Part shown: positions 9,481 through 20,081 of the stretch, one piece after another
How positions within the stretch are numbered: position 1 is the first letter of the stretch
Layout: the number at the start of each line of letters is the position of its first letter
Assembly (NCBI GenBank): GCA_029876055.1
Contig: CM056877.1
Span: 1-64,000, forward strand
Origin: Madurella fahalii
Lineage: Eukaryota; Ascomycota; Sordariomycetes; Sordariales
Direction: 5' to 3'
Length of the DNA: 64,000 bases
The notes under the pieces: model-generated
Told to the model about the DNA's origin: nothing
The model's input: only the letters and a program-made list of their open reading frames with translations
The model's database searches: none
Position numbers and translations under genes: made by a program

Positions 9481-11512
9481 ATATCTTCGTATAAAGCTAA
9501 GATAAACCTAGCAATCGACGCTCTTAAAAACAATCCGAAACTTAGTATCCGAGCTGTAGTAAAGATCTATAGGGTCAATAAAACTACTCTTCGAAGCCGA
9601 CATAAGGGTATACCTGCATAACAAGATGCTCGACCCAACTTACAGAAACTTACGGATCTAGAGGAGCATACGATTATTCAGTATATAACTGAGTTATATA
9701 TATATGCATTTCCTCCTCGGCTTCGTTTTATAGAAGATATAGCCAACCGATTACTATGCGAACACGACGCGCCCCCTATCGGTAAACTCTGGGCTTACAA
9801 CTTCGTCAAACGCTAACTAGAACTCCGGACGCGTTTTACACGTAGATACGACTACCAGAGAGCTAAATACGAAAATCCTAGAGTTATTTATAAATGGTTT
9901 ATATTTATATATAATACTAAAGCTAAATATAGTATCCTCGACGAAGATGTGAGGACCGGCTGAGCGGGGCCAGCGTGAGGCGCGGTCCGGAAGCCTCGGA
10001 GCCGCAGCGTAAGCGAGCCTCAGAAGCAACAACGGCACTAAGCTGGAATGGCATAAATAGCGCGTCAGATGAGCGTCGAAGGAGCGCACCAGCAAGGAGG
10101 ACGACAAAGCAGCAGAGCGGGGAAGTAAGCCCTAGCGATACGGTCACGGGCATAAGAAGGAGGGCGGGAGACAGAGCTTAGGGGAGAGGCAGAGTTCAAT
10201 GAGACCACCACTCAACCCCTAACGAGCACTCTGCTCCTACGTTGCGCGTGCACTGCTTGTACCCAGACACTCTGGTCTTACTACCCTTGGATCCTTGATC
10301 CTCACAGAAGATATATATAACTTTGACGAAACTGGGTTCCTAATAGGTATAATTACTACTGGTATAGTTGTTACTACCTCCGATAGCTATAGGAAAGCTA
10401 AAAAAGTTCAGTCTGGTAATCGCGAATAGGCTATAGTTATCTAAGGAGTAAATGCTTAAGACTAGGCTATCCTACTATTTATCCTTTTAAAAGGGAAATA
10501 CTACTAGGAAAGTTAGTATTGAGAATGCAATCGTCTAGCTACTTAGTATATCGGTATAACTGATAATAGCTGGACTACCAATAAGAAAGGCCTAGATTGG
10601 ATTCGGTATTTCGATTTTTATATAATATCTCGTACTAAAGGCAAATACTGGCTCCTAGTTCTCGATAGCCACAAAAGCCACTACTCCAACCAATTCGAGG
10701 TCTACTACTAGGAATATAATATCATTATACTTTATATACCTCTATACTCTTCGTACCTAGTCCAATTATTAGATATCGGTTGTTTTGGACCGTTGAAGAG
10801 GGTTTACGGCTACTAAATCGAGGAACTTATATATATATATATCATATATATTACCAAATTGGAATTCTTTTATACGTTTAGAGCAGTGTTTCTTACTTCT
10901 TTTACCGACAAGAATATCTAAGAAGCCTTTGCCGGAGTAGGTCTTATGCTGTACGATCTAGAAAGGGTCATTTCTAAAATGGATATACGTCTCCGAACCC
11001 TAACTCCACCAATCTCGCAGCCAGATACGGCATTACCTTGGTAATCTCAAACACCACAAAACCCTCGAGAGGCCACCTCATAGAAAGACTTTATCAAAGG
11101 TGGGATATCCAACTACCAAGGTAGTTCTCCGATACCTATACTAGCTGCCGTAGACCAATTAGCCAAAGGTACGATAGCTGTAATGTACGAAGTGGCTCTT
11201 TTACGTACAGAGGTCTCGGCATTGCGAAAGGCCAATGAGAGGCTTAGTAAGCGACGGAGAGCCAAAAAAATACGTATACGGCTTGGAGAGTCTTTTACCA
11301 TACAAGAGGTATAGGATCTACTAGATCAAAAGGCTGTAGATGAGTAGGTAATCCACGAAAGACGATAAGATAGTAGTAGTACAAGGGGGTCTACTACGAA
11401 GATTCGGTGCTGTAGTACGTGCGGCAAGCCCGGTCATAATGCACGTACGTGTCAGGAGGCTGGAGAATCGTCCGATTTATCTATTTCTGGTTCAGTTATT
11501 GTTATTTCCTAG
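9481..11512 (+). pseudogene. Fot1/pogo-like transposase, copy B
   Basis: The frame aligns with copy A. The start codon position reads ATA (9481) where copy A has ATG, a G-to-A loss. The 'FPPRLRFIEDIANRLL' and 'RFTRRYDYQRAKYE' blocks precede the DDE hallmark 'YNFDETGFLIG', which falls just after the inserted LTR. The C-terminal tail carries the zinc knuckle 'CSTCGKPGHNARTC' and ends at TAG 11510-11512. Many internal stops make it a pseudogene. The target-site duplication GAAGA lies within codons of the Asp-Glu-Asp/Tyr-Asn-Phe region. Confidence 0.85.
9948..10306 (+). mobile_element. Second solo LTR of 359 bp, inside Fot1-like copy B
   Basis: Length and ends are identical to the LTR at 8045-8403, with the same orientation on the plus strand. 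Flanking GAAGA (9943-9947 and 10307-10311) is a perfect 5-bp target-site duplication. Differences from the first copy are few and mostly transitions. It sits at a different position of the transposase from copy A, so the two insertions are independent. Confidence 0.9.
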
Positions 11513-11602
11513 TGGTGGTGTTGTAATTGAGAATAGTAGTGGTGAGGTAGTGGAAAGTGGTCAGCTCGCTTATATGGTCAGCTCGCTTATAATATACGTT
11601 AC

Positions 11603-11807
11603 GTTAAATTTATGCTCTTTTGGGTATCCCTTCTCTCGTACACTGGCTATGTTCCTGTTTTGACCCTCCAGATGTACCCGGTCCGTCCCTCCCCCCCTCC
11701 CCAAAAAAAAGTTCCATGTTGTGGCTATCGCTACTGATTGGGCACTCTCCCTCTACAATGTGATATGGTAAAGAGATGCGCGACGCTTCGTATTGTGTGG
11801 CATGCTT
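11603..11807. other. Short intergenic gap
   Basis: It contains a C-rich/A-rich tract (CCCCCCTCCCCAAAAAAAA near 11691-11708). No other feature is seen. Confidence 0.5.
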
Positions 11808-12960
11808 TCATTCGTGACTTGGTTGTTGCTGGATAATGATAACCGCAGCCGCTGGAAAGCGGCCGCAAGGTGACGACGCATGCGCAGCGATACCGAGGTT
11901 CGCTTCTATCACCCCGTAGAAGCCGCTGGGAGTCTTATCCCACGTGGGGTCTGACGAGGTGGTTGATGGTAAAAGCGTTTGGAACCGAAGGATGGATACG
12001 ATGCAGGCTCTGCGGCGAGAGAAAGGCCACACGTAAGCCAGTTGATCATACTGACCTCTGCCAATCGCTGGGATGCAGGGAAATTAACTTACATTCCGCC
12101 AAAGGCTAAGGCGATGCCAAAAAGCAGTTTCTGTTGCAGAGCGGACGAATGGCGGAGGATGATGAGCGGCCCGAGGAGGATGACCAAGTCCATGACCATG
12201 TTCAGCCCCTGAGCCGAGAAGTAAAAAGCAGTGCTATTGATGCATTTGGCCCCGAGGTATTTGGAGTTCCACTGCGCCTCGAATGGGACACAACGGACCA
12301 TCTCGACAATGAGGATTGCAATGTACCCAGCCGTTAATGTGACGATGATGGAGAAGCACAGCCGCTTCTCCCACGGCAGGGTGCTGACACGGTAGTGCTG
12401 CAGCATGATGGACAGTTTGAGGAAAAAAATGTGCAAAGGCGTAGAACTGGATTACGCCGATCCCAACCTGCGGCGCCCGTTAGCGCCTTCTCTTTTGGTC
12501 GAGGCGGTAGGGTTGATGAAGATTTCTAGACGTACCCTAGAGAGGTCCTTGAGTTCCGCGGGGCTGACGGTTTCAATATGTCTTCCGGACCCGTACATAA
12601 CCGCTGGAGAAGTCAGAAGGCGTTCTGGTTTCGGACCACGACTTACTGAGTCCCATGAATACCGACATGGCTACAGCAGAGATCTGCGCGAGTCAGAATG
12701 CGTCAGGGCTGGGTTCGATTCCACAACGCGGGCAGGACTTCCAAAAAGTGGACGAAAAAGGGCCTCCTTACCAAGGCTGCGATGATGCTGTAATCCTCGA
12801 AGAAGTACTTCCTGGTTAGGACGACGCGCGTATAGAGGCGCATTGTTACAAAGATGGTAGCAATGGCCGGACCGACGGTGAGCGCCCCGATGAGTTCCGG
12901 AGCGCGTGTCTCATGCTGGCGGCCCGCGTCCAATGTCACAGTCGAGTTGGTGGTTAACAT
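11808..12960 (-). CDS. PTH11-like rhodopsin-domain integral membrane protein
   Basis: The start is taken at ATG 12960. Exon 1 gives an N-terminal extracellular stretch then a first membrane segment ('GALTVGPAIATIFVTMRLYT') and the family block 'RKYFFEDYSIIAAL'. The order of conserved blocks matches the fungal rhodopsin-domain family: 'ISAVAMSVFMGLSK', 'VGIGVIQFYAF..HFFLKLSIMLQHYR', 'RCVPFEAQWN', 'STAFYFSAQGLNMVMDLVILLGPL', 'IALAFGG' and 'CIVSILRFQTLL'. Blocks are joined by short introns: donor GTAAGG about 12781, donor GTACGT about 12528 with acceptor CGCCGCAG, and donor GTAAGT about 12091 with acceptor CTCGCCGCAG. The C-terminal end is short and unusual, so one more intron or truncation is possible. 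Members are putative GPCR-like sensors in the plasma membrane. Confidence 0.7.
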
Positions 12961-13450
12961 GGTGATAGAGGAGATTATCTTGAAACGAACCCGAGGAGTG
13001 GCGAAGGGCTCGAAAACTTGTCGCATGTGGGAAAAGCGGACAGGTTGCTGGTATTTCAGTCGTTGCTCCTCCCAAGGCTTACATTGCAACACGCCGTGGC
13101 GTTTGGAACATCATCCCGAACGGGGAAAATGGCGTTGACAATGGGTGTCTCTGACAGGGTGTGGATTGCTGGTAATAACCACACGGGCGACCGGTCAACG
13201 AACTGGGCGCCCTCGCACGGACAAAACGGTCTTCCCGGCGCACCGATCTGTCTTAGCTGGATTCGAATTAGCCCCTGGATGTGAATGACCCCGGCAGCGC
13301 GGAAGCTCCTGCCCGAGTGGGCCGTGAGCCTCGGGATTACCCGCAACTTCAGCAACCCTTGCGAGGAGCATGAATATGAGCTGTGCCGAGCTCGGCGTCC
13401 GCCCAGCAACCCGGCTCCCTTCAATACCCAGGCTACACTAGAAATAGATG
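12961..13450. other. Intergenic gap
   Basis: No convincing gene. Long frames on both strands here (for example the minus frame 13056-13454) lack recognisable features and overlap each other. Confidence 0.5.
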
Positions 13451-16284
13451 TCATAGTTCTTTAGTGTGTGATGAGGTTTTGGTACAAAGGAAGCCGGTGA
13501 GGTGGGGGTTGTTTTTGGATTTTGAATCCCTATCTGAAGAAGAAGCTGTCCGCTTTACTCTACGACAAGACCAAAGTAAATTTGCGGTGACAAAATGGCC
13601 ATTATTCCATGCCCTTCGTAAAACGCGCTCATACTGACCTTGCCTAGACTCGGAAATATCTGTGCCGGCATTCATGAGGAGCTGCACCATATCAATCCTT
13701 CCATGCTCTGCGGCACCTTCTAATGGCGTGCATCCTTCATTTGCCGCCGGTTCTGCGTTGACTTCGGCTCCCTTTTCTAGCAGGAGATGCGCTATACCGA
13801 CATAACCACCAATTTCAGCAAATCGTAGCGCCAAAGTTCTTTGCTGGTGACGAGTTGACTTTGCACCGTACTCGAGGAGGACTCCGACGAGCTCCAAGGA
13901 TTCATCTCGACACGTAAAATGCAAGGGACTGCGCAGATAGCGCCTCGTTTCTGAGTTCGGGTTCGCCCTATGTTAAAGGAGTGCCTTGAGAAATTCATAG
14001 TTCTTCTCCATTGTCGCGTTCTGCACAATGGTTCCAATCGGGTGACGTATGTCTAACTTCCCGGAATATCACTGGTAAGTGTTTGCGCAAAACGATATAA
14101 TATCGGGATCTTGGCCATGATATAGAACCATTCGGTCGATTTCCGGGTTCCCTTTCAAAGCTGCTAGTTGTAAAGGCGAGTAAGCCGTTTTTGGTGGCAG
14201 TTCTTTATTTGTCCTCGCTCGCGTCTCAAGGATGATTTTCATATACCTAGGATCTTGCTGAGAGATTGCTGTTAGGAGGGTTGCGTGCGGACCGAAGTGA
14301 TCGTCGTTGGTGATGGTGTCGGTGTATGCCCTAGCGTCAAGAAGTGATCGCAAGAACTCTTGACGGTGAGCTACAGAGGACTGAGAGCGTGATGTAGGCT
14401 GTTTGAGACGGCTCGTATGCCAAGGAGCTTGCTCCGTAAGATCAGACGGAAATTCTTTAAGTGGCCTCGATCCAAAGCCGTTTCGGGAGCCACGTGCAAG
14501 GTGTCTCTTTTGCCTCGTCGCTCTTAGATTGATATTTTGTCTACGAGCAGCCTGAGCAAGACTGAGTCTTCATCATCCGCAGCGGTCTTAAAAGCAAGCA
14601 TAGTGCTATAAGGCAGTGGTCTGTCGTGCTGGCTGCTGGCTGCTGGTGTTCACCGATGCTCCGAGTTGCAATAATTGGTCGACAATCGTCCATTGTTCTT
14701 TGAAAATAGTAGCAGCTAGTGGAGAGAACCACAAGAGAGTACCGCTGTGGCGTCCCAAACTGTCTGGAGAGGCATGTGCTAAAAGGAGCTAGATAATATC
14801 CTAATATCGGCAATGAATTGCTTCGACGAGAAGGTTTCCTCTCCACGGAGGTTCGACTTCTGCTCCATAGTCTAGTAGTTTTTGGACGAGTTCTCTGTGT
14901 CCGCCTTGGACGGCAAGCCAGAGTGGTGTGGCCTCTGGGCCGTCTCTGCGCGCGGCATCCGCATCAGCGCCGGCTACTAGAAGTACATTTACCACCTCTA
15001 AATGGCCCCGACGAATTGGAAATTCAATCGAAGAACCTACGACTGGTGCGAGAGAGCCTTGAGGCACAATGTTCCTTTGAAGCAAGCAGACAAGCGTGTC
15101 CTGATAGCCTCCGGCACAGCACTTTTTTAATTGGGTCTCGTAGGAAGTTGCAGTTTTCGGCGATGTTTGAGCAATCGCATGATCAGGTAAGACTTTCGAG
15201 GGTGACACACACTCCTAGCTGTATTGCAGCTAAGATCATAGCCCTCCTCTTCTGCCGGTCCGTTGCCTTTCGGGATTTCATATAATAAGGCTCATCTTCT
15301 GTAACTGGCTATTCGTCGGGAGTAACAGCCCATTCTGGAAAGTCAGCCTCTGATTCCAAGAGGTGGCTAAATGTATCATAGTCCCGTGCTTCGATCGCGC
15401 GTTTGAATGAATTACCTGTTGGTTTGGCACCTGCGGACCACAGGGCGTCAACAAGGCCCCTGTTTTGGGTAAGGATACCAAGATCAAATGCCGAGTAACA
15501 TTCAAATCCCGATGCTCATCGCAAAAGCCGCCGCCCACATGGCAAGGCTTGTGATCATTGACGTCCACTTGAGACATGATGAGCCTCTTCGCAGTGTCAT
15601 GTACCCTGGAGACTTCTTCCCTCGGACCTTCATGCCATTCCAAACGATCCGCCAGTGTACTGAGCACGCCATCCTCAGATGTCGCTGTAAAGAAACGCTC
15701 TGATGAGACGTAGAGGCATTCTCGAAGTAGTGACCGAGCGCCGTCGATATGGAAGCTGATCTCAATGCCGTTGCGAATGAGGAAGTCGACCAGCTCCGGA
15801 CATCGGAATGATGATCCCAAGGTCAGGGCTGAGTGCTTCCCATATATGATAGAATACCAGGCGTCGGATGGCTCTATTGTCTTGCGCCATTTTTTCAAGG
15901 GGTATTCCGTGTCGTCGATGTCCGCCGCAATTGTATTAACGTCCGCACCGGCGTTCAGGAGTTCATGGATCACCGTCATTATGGCTTCTACTTAACGTCC
16001 CCTTCTTCGACGGCTAGCCGACGGAGACTTTGGAGAAGTGCTGGGTTTGATGGTTCTTGGAGCAGTCGGATGAAGTCTAGGCTAAATTTGTCCAGACTCC
16101 TAAACCATTTGCAAATTTCTGTCCGGTTGCCGTGACCAGGGAAGTTGTTGGAGATCGCGAAGGCCGCCACCTTGAGCATCTGACTGGATGTACTGTGGTA
16201 GATGTTGTCGAGGGTAACGCTTGAGCCAGGCACCTCCTTTTCATATGCCAAGGTTACGTAACATAAGTGACTTAGCCGCAACAA
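13451..16284 (-). pseudogene. Ankyrin-repeat protein, fragmented
   Basis: Successive minus-strand frames read downstream as 16284-15988, 15979-15278, 15208-14801, 14353-14069 and 13924-13451. Ankyrin consensus pieces occur in nearly all of them: 'ELLNAGADVN', 'SALTLGSSFRCPELVDFLI', 'ATPLWLAVQGGHRELVQKLLDYGA', 'SPLQLAALKGNPEIDRMVL' and 'TPLEGAAEHGRIDMVQLLMNAGT'. Ankyrin arrays bind partner proteins and in fungi are often fused to N-terminal effector or STAND domains; none is recognised here. Six or more frame changes with little room for introns point to a decayed gene, though some may be introns. The gene may extend to about 16778. Confidence 0.65.
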
Positions 16285-17250
16285 GGATGCGATCAGACTT
16301 CGAGCTCTCGCAGTTTTCCCACAGGATAGGGAGGAGCGGTGCAGATCTAGACGCCGGCGGGTATCTCGGGCGATGTTGCTAAATCAGGCTCTATAGAGTT
16401 GTGAGCTAAAGCGACAACTGAGAACGAGCTTCTTCAGTATTAATTACCTTTTCCTCATGTGCTTCCTCTCTAAGGTTGTCATGTAACCATGACGAGATAA
16501 TTCCTTCGGGATCTTCGCGTCAGGTACTAGCTCTGTCCTCCAGTGCACGTTGCTTTCCTTTCCTGCCCGTTTTCATTCACCGAGAATTGACGTGATAATC
16601 GGGTAGTTGTCCCCAGGCATATACTTCTCAAAACCCCATTGTTGAAATCGATATTCGTGTTGGCGTTTGCTAAGATACTGTTAGTTGGAAAACCTTCTGC
16701 CGGAGAATTATATGAGCTTGCTTTGTACGGAAGCCGTAGCGTAGTTTCATCTGCTCGATTACCCCCCAGGGTCCACACAAGCGAAGATCCTCAAGGATAT
16801 AGAGGGTATGGATAGCGTTCCTCTATCGCTCTCATCCTTCAGCGGTATTAGGCCCCGTCATAACAACCACAATATAGCACGGCTAAAGAGCTAGTAAATT
16901 AGAGCCGTATGGAGGAGAGGGCGGTAGTTCTCGCTGGGTATGTCAACTGTTCTTGCGAAGCAGAAAAGCAGTATGCAGTCATAGCATATAGGGCTTCAAA
17001 TGTAAGATATCAGCTGTCTCAGGCGCACTTTAGAAGCTAGGCGAGACTTGATAGGCGAACAAGATGTGGAGAAAAAGAGTTGCTTGTGGCAAGGAAAATC
17101 GGTAAGGATGGCGAGGATGGGAGTCACTGGAGTAAACCAAAAAGTTCTGTCGATATAACTAGCTTCTGCACCGCTAAGTTGTTTTTTTTTCCAAAATCAC
17201 AGACCCAAGCCCAACAAAGCACCCATCGACACTGCAAACCCTGGTTCTCA
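16285..17250. other. Gap with a possible 5' part of the ankyrin gene
   Basis: A minus-strand frame (16527-16778) could be an upstream exon but has no recognisable motif. The rest is noncoding as far as can be seen. Confidence 0.35.
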
Positions 17251-18109
17251 ATGGCCGATTCCAGAATCCCAACGGCGGAAAAGGTCACAGCATCACGCAA
17301 GGAAAATACCGCTACTTCTCAAGGACTGACTGAGGACCTCCAAACCCCCGATTCGTCCATGCCAGAATCCCCATGGCGTCCCCTCAAGGCCCTTGGCTCG
17401 AACCACTGGGGGGAGTGTCAGACACGCCAACCGCTGTGTCGTCTGCATACTTTAACAAGCGCTCTAAAACCCTTCATGTCATTTCGCCATGCACAAATTC
17501 TCAACGCCGACGACGAGCCCCTTCTAACGATTAGTTCACCCCTTCGTATGGGGACGTAGTTACAACAGTCAAGACAGCCCAACATACCTCTGTAAGGGCC
17601 GCCTTTCACTACCAATCAGTTAGTCGAGGTTCTCTTGGCCTGACAACTCCGATAAAATCCAAGCTTTTTCAACACGATGCAATTTGACGATCGAGGCGAT
17701 TATCGCTGCCCTGGCACTCGTCATTGGTCTTCTTCCGGCGATATACACCATTTGGAAATTCTGGAGACGTCGCCGAAAGCAGCGCCTTTTTGCGGTGCGC
17801 CATGGCCTCATCGTTTCGGGTTGCCTTAGTATAGCTAACAAGACGCTCCAGAGGAAAAGACATCCTTGCCCCCATACGAGCCGTGCACAATCTCAAATAC
17901 GAGGCCACACCTCCCTTAGGCAGTCGAACGGTTGTCTGGGTATGTCTCTTTGTCAAAAACAGGGCGTACACCTTTGCCTCTCCGAACAGCAGCTGATCGT
18001 TGCGTGGATGAGTGGTAGCACATGGAGGTCGTCAACGGAACTTTGGCTCCTAGGATATCATCCCAAGATTCGCTTCCAATCGCAGCCTTCTCACAAGTGC
18101 ATTCCTTAA
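17251..18109 (+). CDS. Unrecognised fragmentary coding region with one membrane helix
   Basis: An ATG at 17251 opens a Ser/Thr/Pro-rich segment ('MADSRIPTAEKVTASRKE') whose frame ends at 17559. A second frame from about 17684 has a clear transmembrane helix 'IIAALALVIGLLPAIYTIW' followed by an Arg-rich stop-transfer cluster (KFWRRRRKQR). The layout recalls single-helix fungal proteins with a cytoplasmic basic anchor. How the two segments join is not resolved, because no convincing donor/acceptor pair was found. It may be a pseudogene. Confidence 0.3.
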
Positions 18110-18224
18110 AGCCAAATGAGAGATTTCCTTGTGTTACCTAGGTAATCAATAATTCCGTCTTGGTCATCGAAGGAACTGGGAGCCCTGCTCGCTTCCTGTC
18201 CATCCCAATACTCTTAGATCAACA

Positions 18225-18619
18225 TCACAGTGGCTCCCTCCCAGGGCTGCGCACTCTGGTCCAGAAACTCAGAAGCGTCGTTTTAAAACATCCCAATCTT
18301 CCCATACCTACCCCCTTCAACTTCCCGTAGCACCAGGCCAAGTAGCACCTCTCCATCACCGTTGGCCGGCCTTCATCCCACCGGTCGTTGGTCCAGTCCC
18401 GCTCAAAAAGCATCAACGAAAACACTTTGTCAGGCAGTGCAGTCTTGACATCATCAATAGACACCTTCCGCTTGGGTGTCGTGGCGGTATACTCCGGGAT
18501 CTGATTGTACCACTCCTGCACGCCCTTGCTGACTGGAGGGCAGGGGCGAAGCTCTGTCTCCGCAGCAGCTCAACCACATCCTCGATCTTCAGCTCGGTGG
18601 AAGGCCCTTGAATCTCCAC
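18225..18619 (-). pseudogene. Unrecognised coding fragment with a frame break
   Basis: Codon use with strong third-position G/C supports minus-strand coding. 18619 to about 18540 reads 'MEIQGPSTELKIEDVVELL', then the frame shifts to 'KGVQEWYNQIPEYTATTPKR' and continues to 'ERCYLAWCYGKLKG', followed by a GTAGGT donor-like site. The shift near 18540 has no room for an intron, so a 1-2 base indel is likely. Family not recognised. Confidence 0.4.
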
Positions 18620-18953
18620 TTCCCTCCAGTAACAACATCATACGTTGGCTTTCCTTCGATTCCATGTCACGTGGCATTGCAACACCCTCGCAAGGGGCGT
18701 CGTATTTCCCGAGACGCCGTCACAAATCCAACAAAATCTAGCTTTTTTAAAACAAATCAAGGTAGATAAAGGGCCAGGTTTGACTTTTTGACTTGTTGGA
18801 AGCGTTGGAGTACAAGTAATGTCCATTACTTCCCTCTCAAACGACACTCTAACCTCCATCTTTGCAACCTAGGTACTTAGCCACCCAGATCTGGTACTAT
18901 ATATCTTACTCTGGTCATTGTAGCGCAAACCATCAATCTTCTTCCCAACGAAC

Positions 18954-20081
18954 TCAAGATGGGGTGAGCTTCAAGAGCCGCCCGCCAGCACCATCCTCTA
19001 GCACCCACAGTGCACCGTCCGTGCTCTGTCGGATGCAACGCATGCGTCGGCCCATATTGATGCGTTGAGCCTCCCGCGCCGTGTTGCCTGAAATCTCGAC
19101 ACGTACCAGCCCCTGAGCGCCGAGGGCGGTGATGAGAGCATTGCCCTTCCAACTGCGGAACAGGTCTCCCTTGTAAATAATCATGCCGGCGGGGGAGATA
19201 ACAGGGTTCCAAAAGGCCTTTGGGGCAATGAACTCGGGGCGCGTGTTATGCTTCGGGATAGCCCGCCCGTCGTAATGGTTGCCCTGGGACACGATCGGCC
19301 ACCCATAGTTGCCGCCCTTTTCAATTACGTTGATCTCATCGCCGCCCATCGGCCCCATCTCAATCTCCCAAAGCCGGCCCTGCTCGTCGAAGTCGATGCC
19401 TAACGGGTTTCGGATCCCCAACGCCCACACTTGGGCTGCGACACCGCCTTGGTTGGCAAACGGGTTGCCCTCTGGAACCGTTCCGTCGTCATTCAGGCGA
19501 ATAATCTTGCCGAGATTGGACGTCATAGACTGCGCAGGATCAAACTGCTGCCTCTCGCCGGATGAGATCCATAATGTTGAATTGGCATCGAAGAGGATGC
19601 GATGTCCACAATGACCTTGCCCGTTGATCATCTGCGACTGGCGCCAGACGACCTGGAGGTCTTGCAGCGCGCCGCCGCCGCTGTTGTTCAGCACCAGCTT
19701 GGCACGTGCGACGACGGCGCCCGCCGTGGAGCCGCTGCCAGGTTCGGCGTAGCTAATGTACACAAGGTTGTTCTCGGCAAACTGCGGGTGCAGCGCAACG
19801 TCGCCGAATCCGCCTTGACCGCCGTAACGGACCTGAGGCACGCCGGTGATTGTGCCCTTGGCGCTTGTGTTCGGATCCACGAGACGAAGATTCCCCCGTT
19901 TCTCGGTGACGAGGATGCGATTGTCGGGCAGGAAGGCCAGAGCCCATGGTTCGGCAAAGTCGGTGATTGCGATGGATCGGAACGGGGCCTGGCGCGGCGC
20001 CACTTCAAGTTGCGACGGTGCAGCCAAAGCACCGGTTACCAACGCCAGAGCGTAGACGATGGAAAGTCCAAATCGCATCAT
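18954..20081 (-). CDS. Secreted PQQ-type sugar dehydrogenase (YliI/Asd-like, GSDH fold)
   Basis: A single uninterrupted 375-codon frame. Residues 1-20 form a signal peptide ('GLSIVYALALVTGALAA'). The remainder reads as the six-bladed beta-propeller of soluble aldose/glucose-sorbosone dehydrogenases: 'EPWALAFLPDNRILVTEKRG', 'GGQGGFGDVALHPQFAENN', 'GHCGHRILFD' with the catalytic-type His, 'NLGKIIRLNDDGTVPEGNPF', 'WALGIRNPLGIDFD', 'EMGPMGGDEINVI', 'GGNYGWP' and 'PVISPAGMIIY'. Members oxidise free sugars to lactones with PQQ and Ca2+. This subtype is common in proteobacteria. Absence of introns and a bacterial-type sequence suggest acquisition by horizontal transfer, with a eukaryotic-style secretion signal. 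The ATG at 20081 precedes a second Met by one codon; either may start. Confidence 0.85.
   Translation of the reverse strand: MMRFGLSIVYALALVTGALAAPSQLEVAPRQAPFRSIAITDFAEPWALAFLPDNRILVTEKRGNLRLVDPNTSAKGTITGVPQVRYGGQGGFGDVALHPQFAENNLVYISYAEPGSGSTAGAVVARAKLVLNNSGGGALQDLQVVWRQSQMINGQGHCGHRILFDANSTLWISSGERQQFDPAQSMTSNLGKIIRLNDDGTVPEGNPFANQGGVAAQVWALGIRNPLGIDFDEQGRLWEIEMGPMGGDEINVIEKGGNYGWPIVSQGNHYDGRAIPKHNTRPEFIAPKAFWNPVISPAGMIIYKGDLFRSWKGNALITALGAQGLVRVEISGNTAREAQRINMGRRMRCIRQSTDGALWVLEDGAGGRLLKLTPS

Larger units (their letters stand above)
9374..11602 (+). mobile_element. Fot1/pogo-like DNA transposon, copy B (defective)
   Basis: The left end reads TAACATATATTATAAGAGAG and the reverse complement of the right end (11555-11601) reads TAACGTATATTATAAGCGAGC; both continue into a second AAGCGAGCTGACCA-type motif. 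Orientation is opposite to copy A, so the two transposase genes diverge from a shared central junction. The outer TIR sequence differs from that of copy A (GCTGACCA rather than GGCGAAT), so these are two related subfamilies, not one duplicated copy. Confidence 0.85.
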
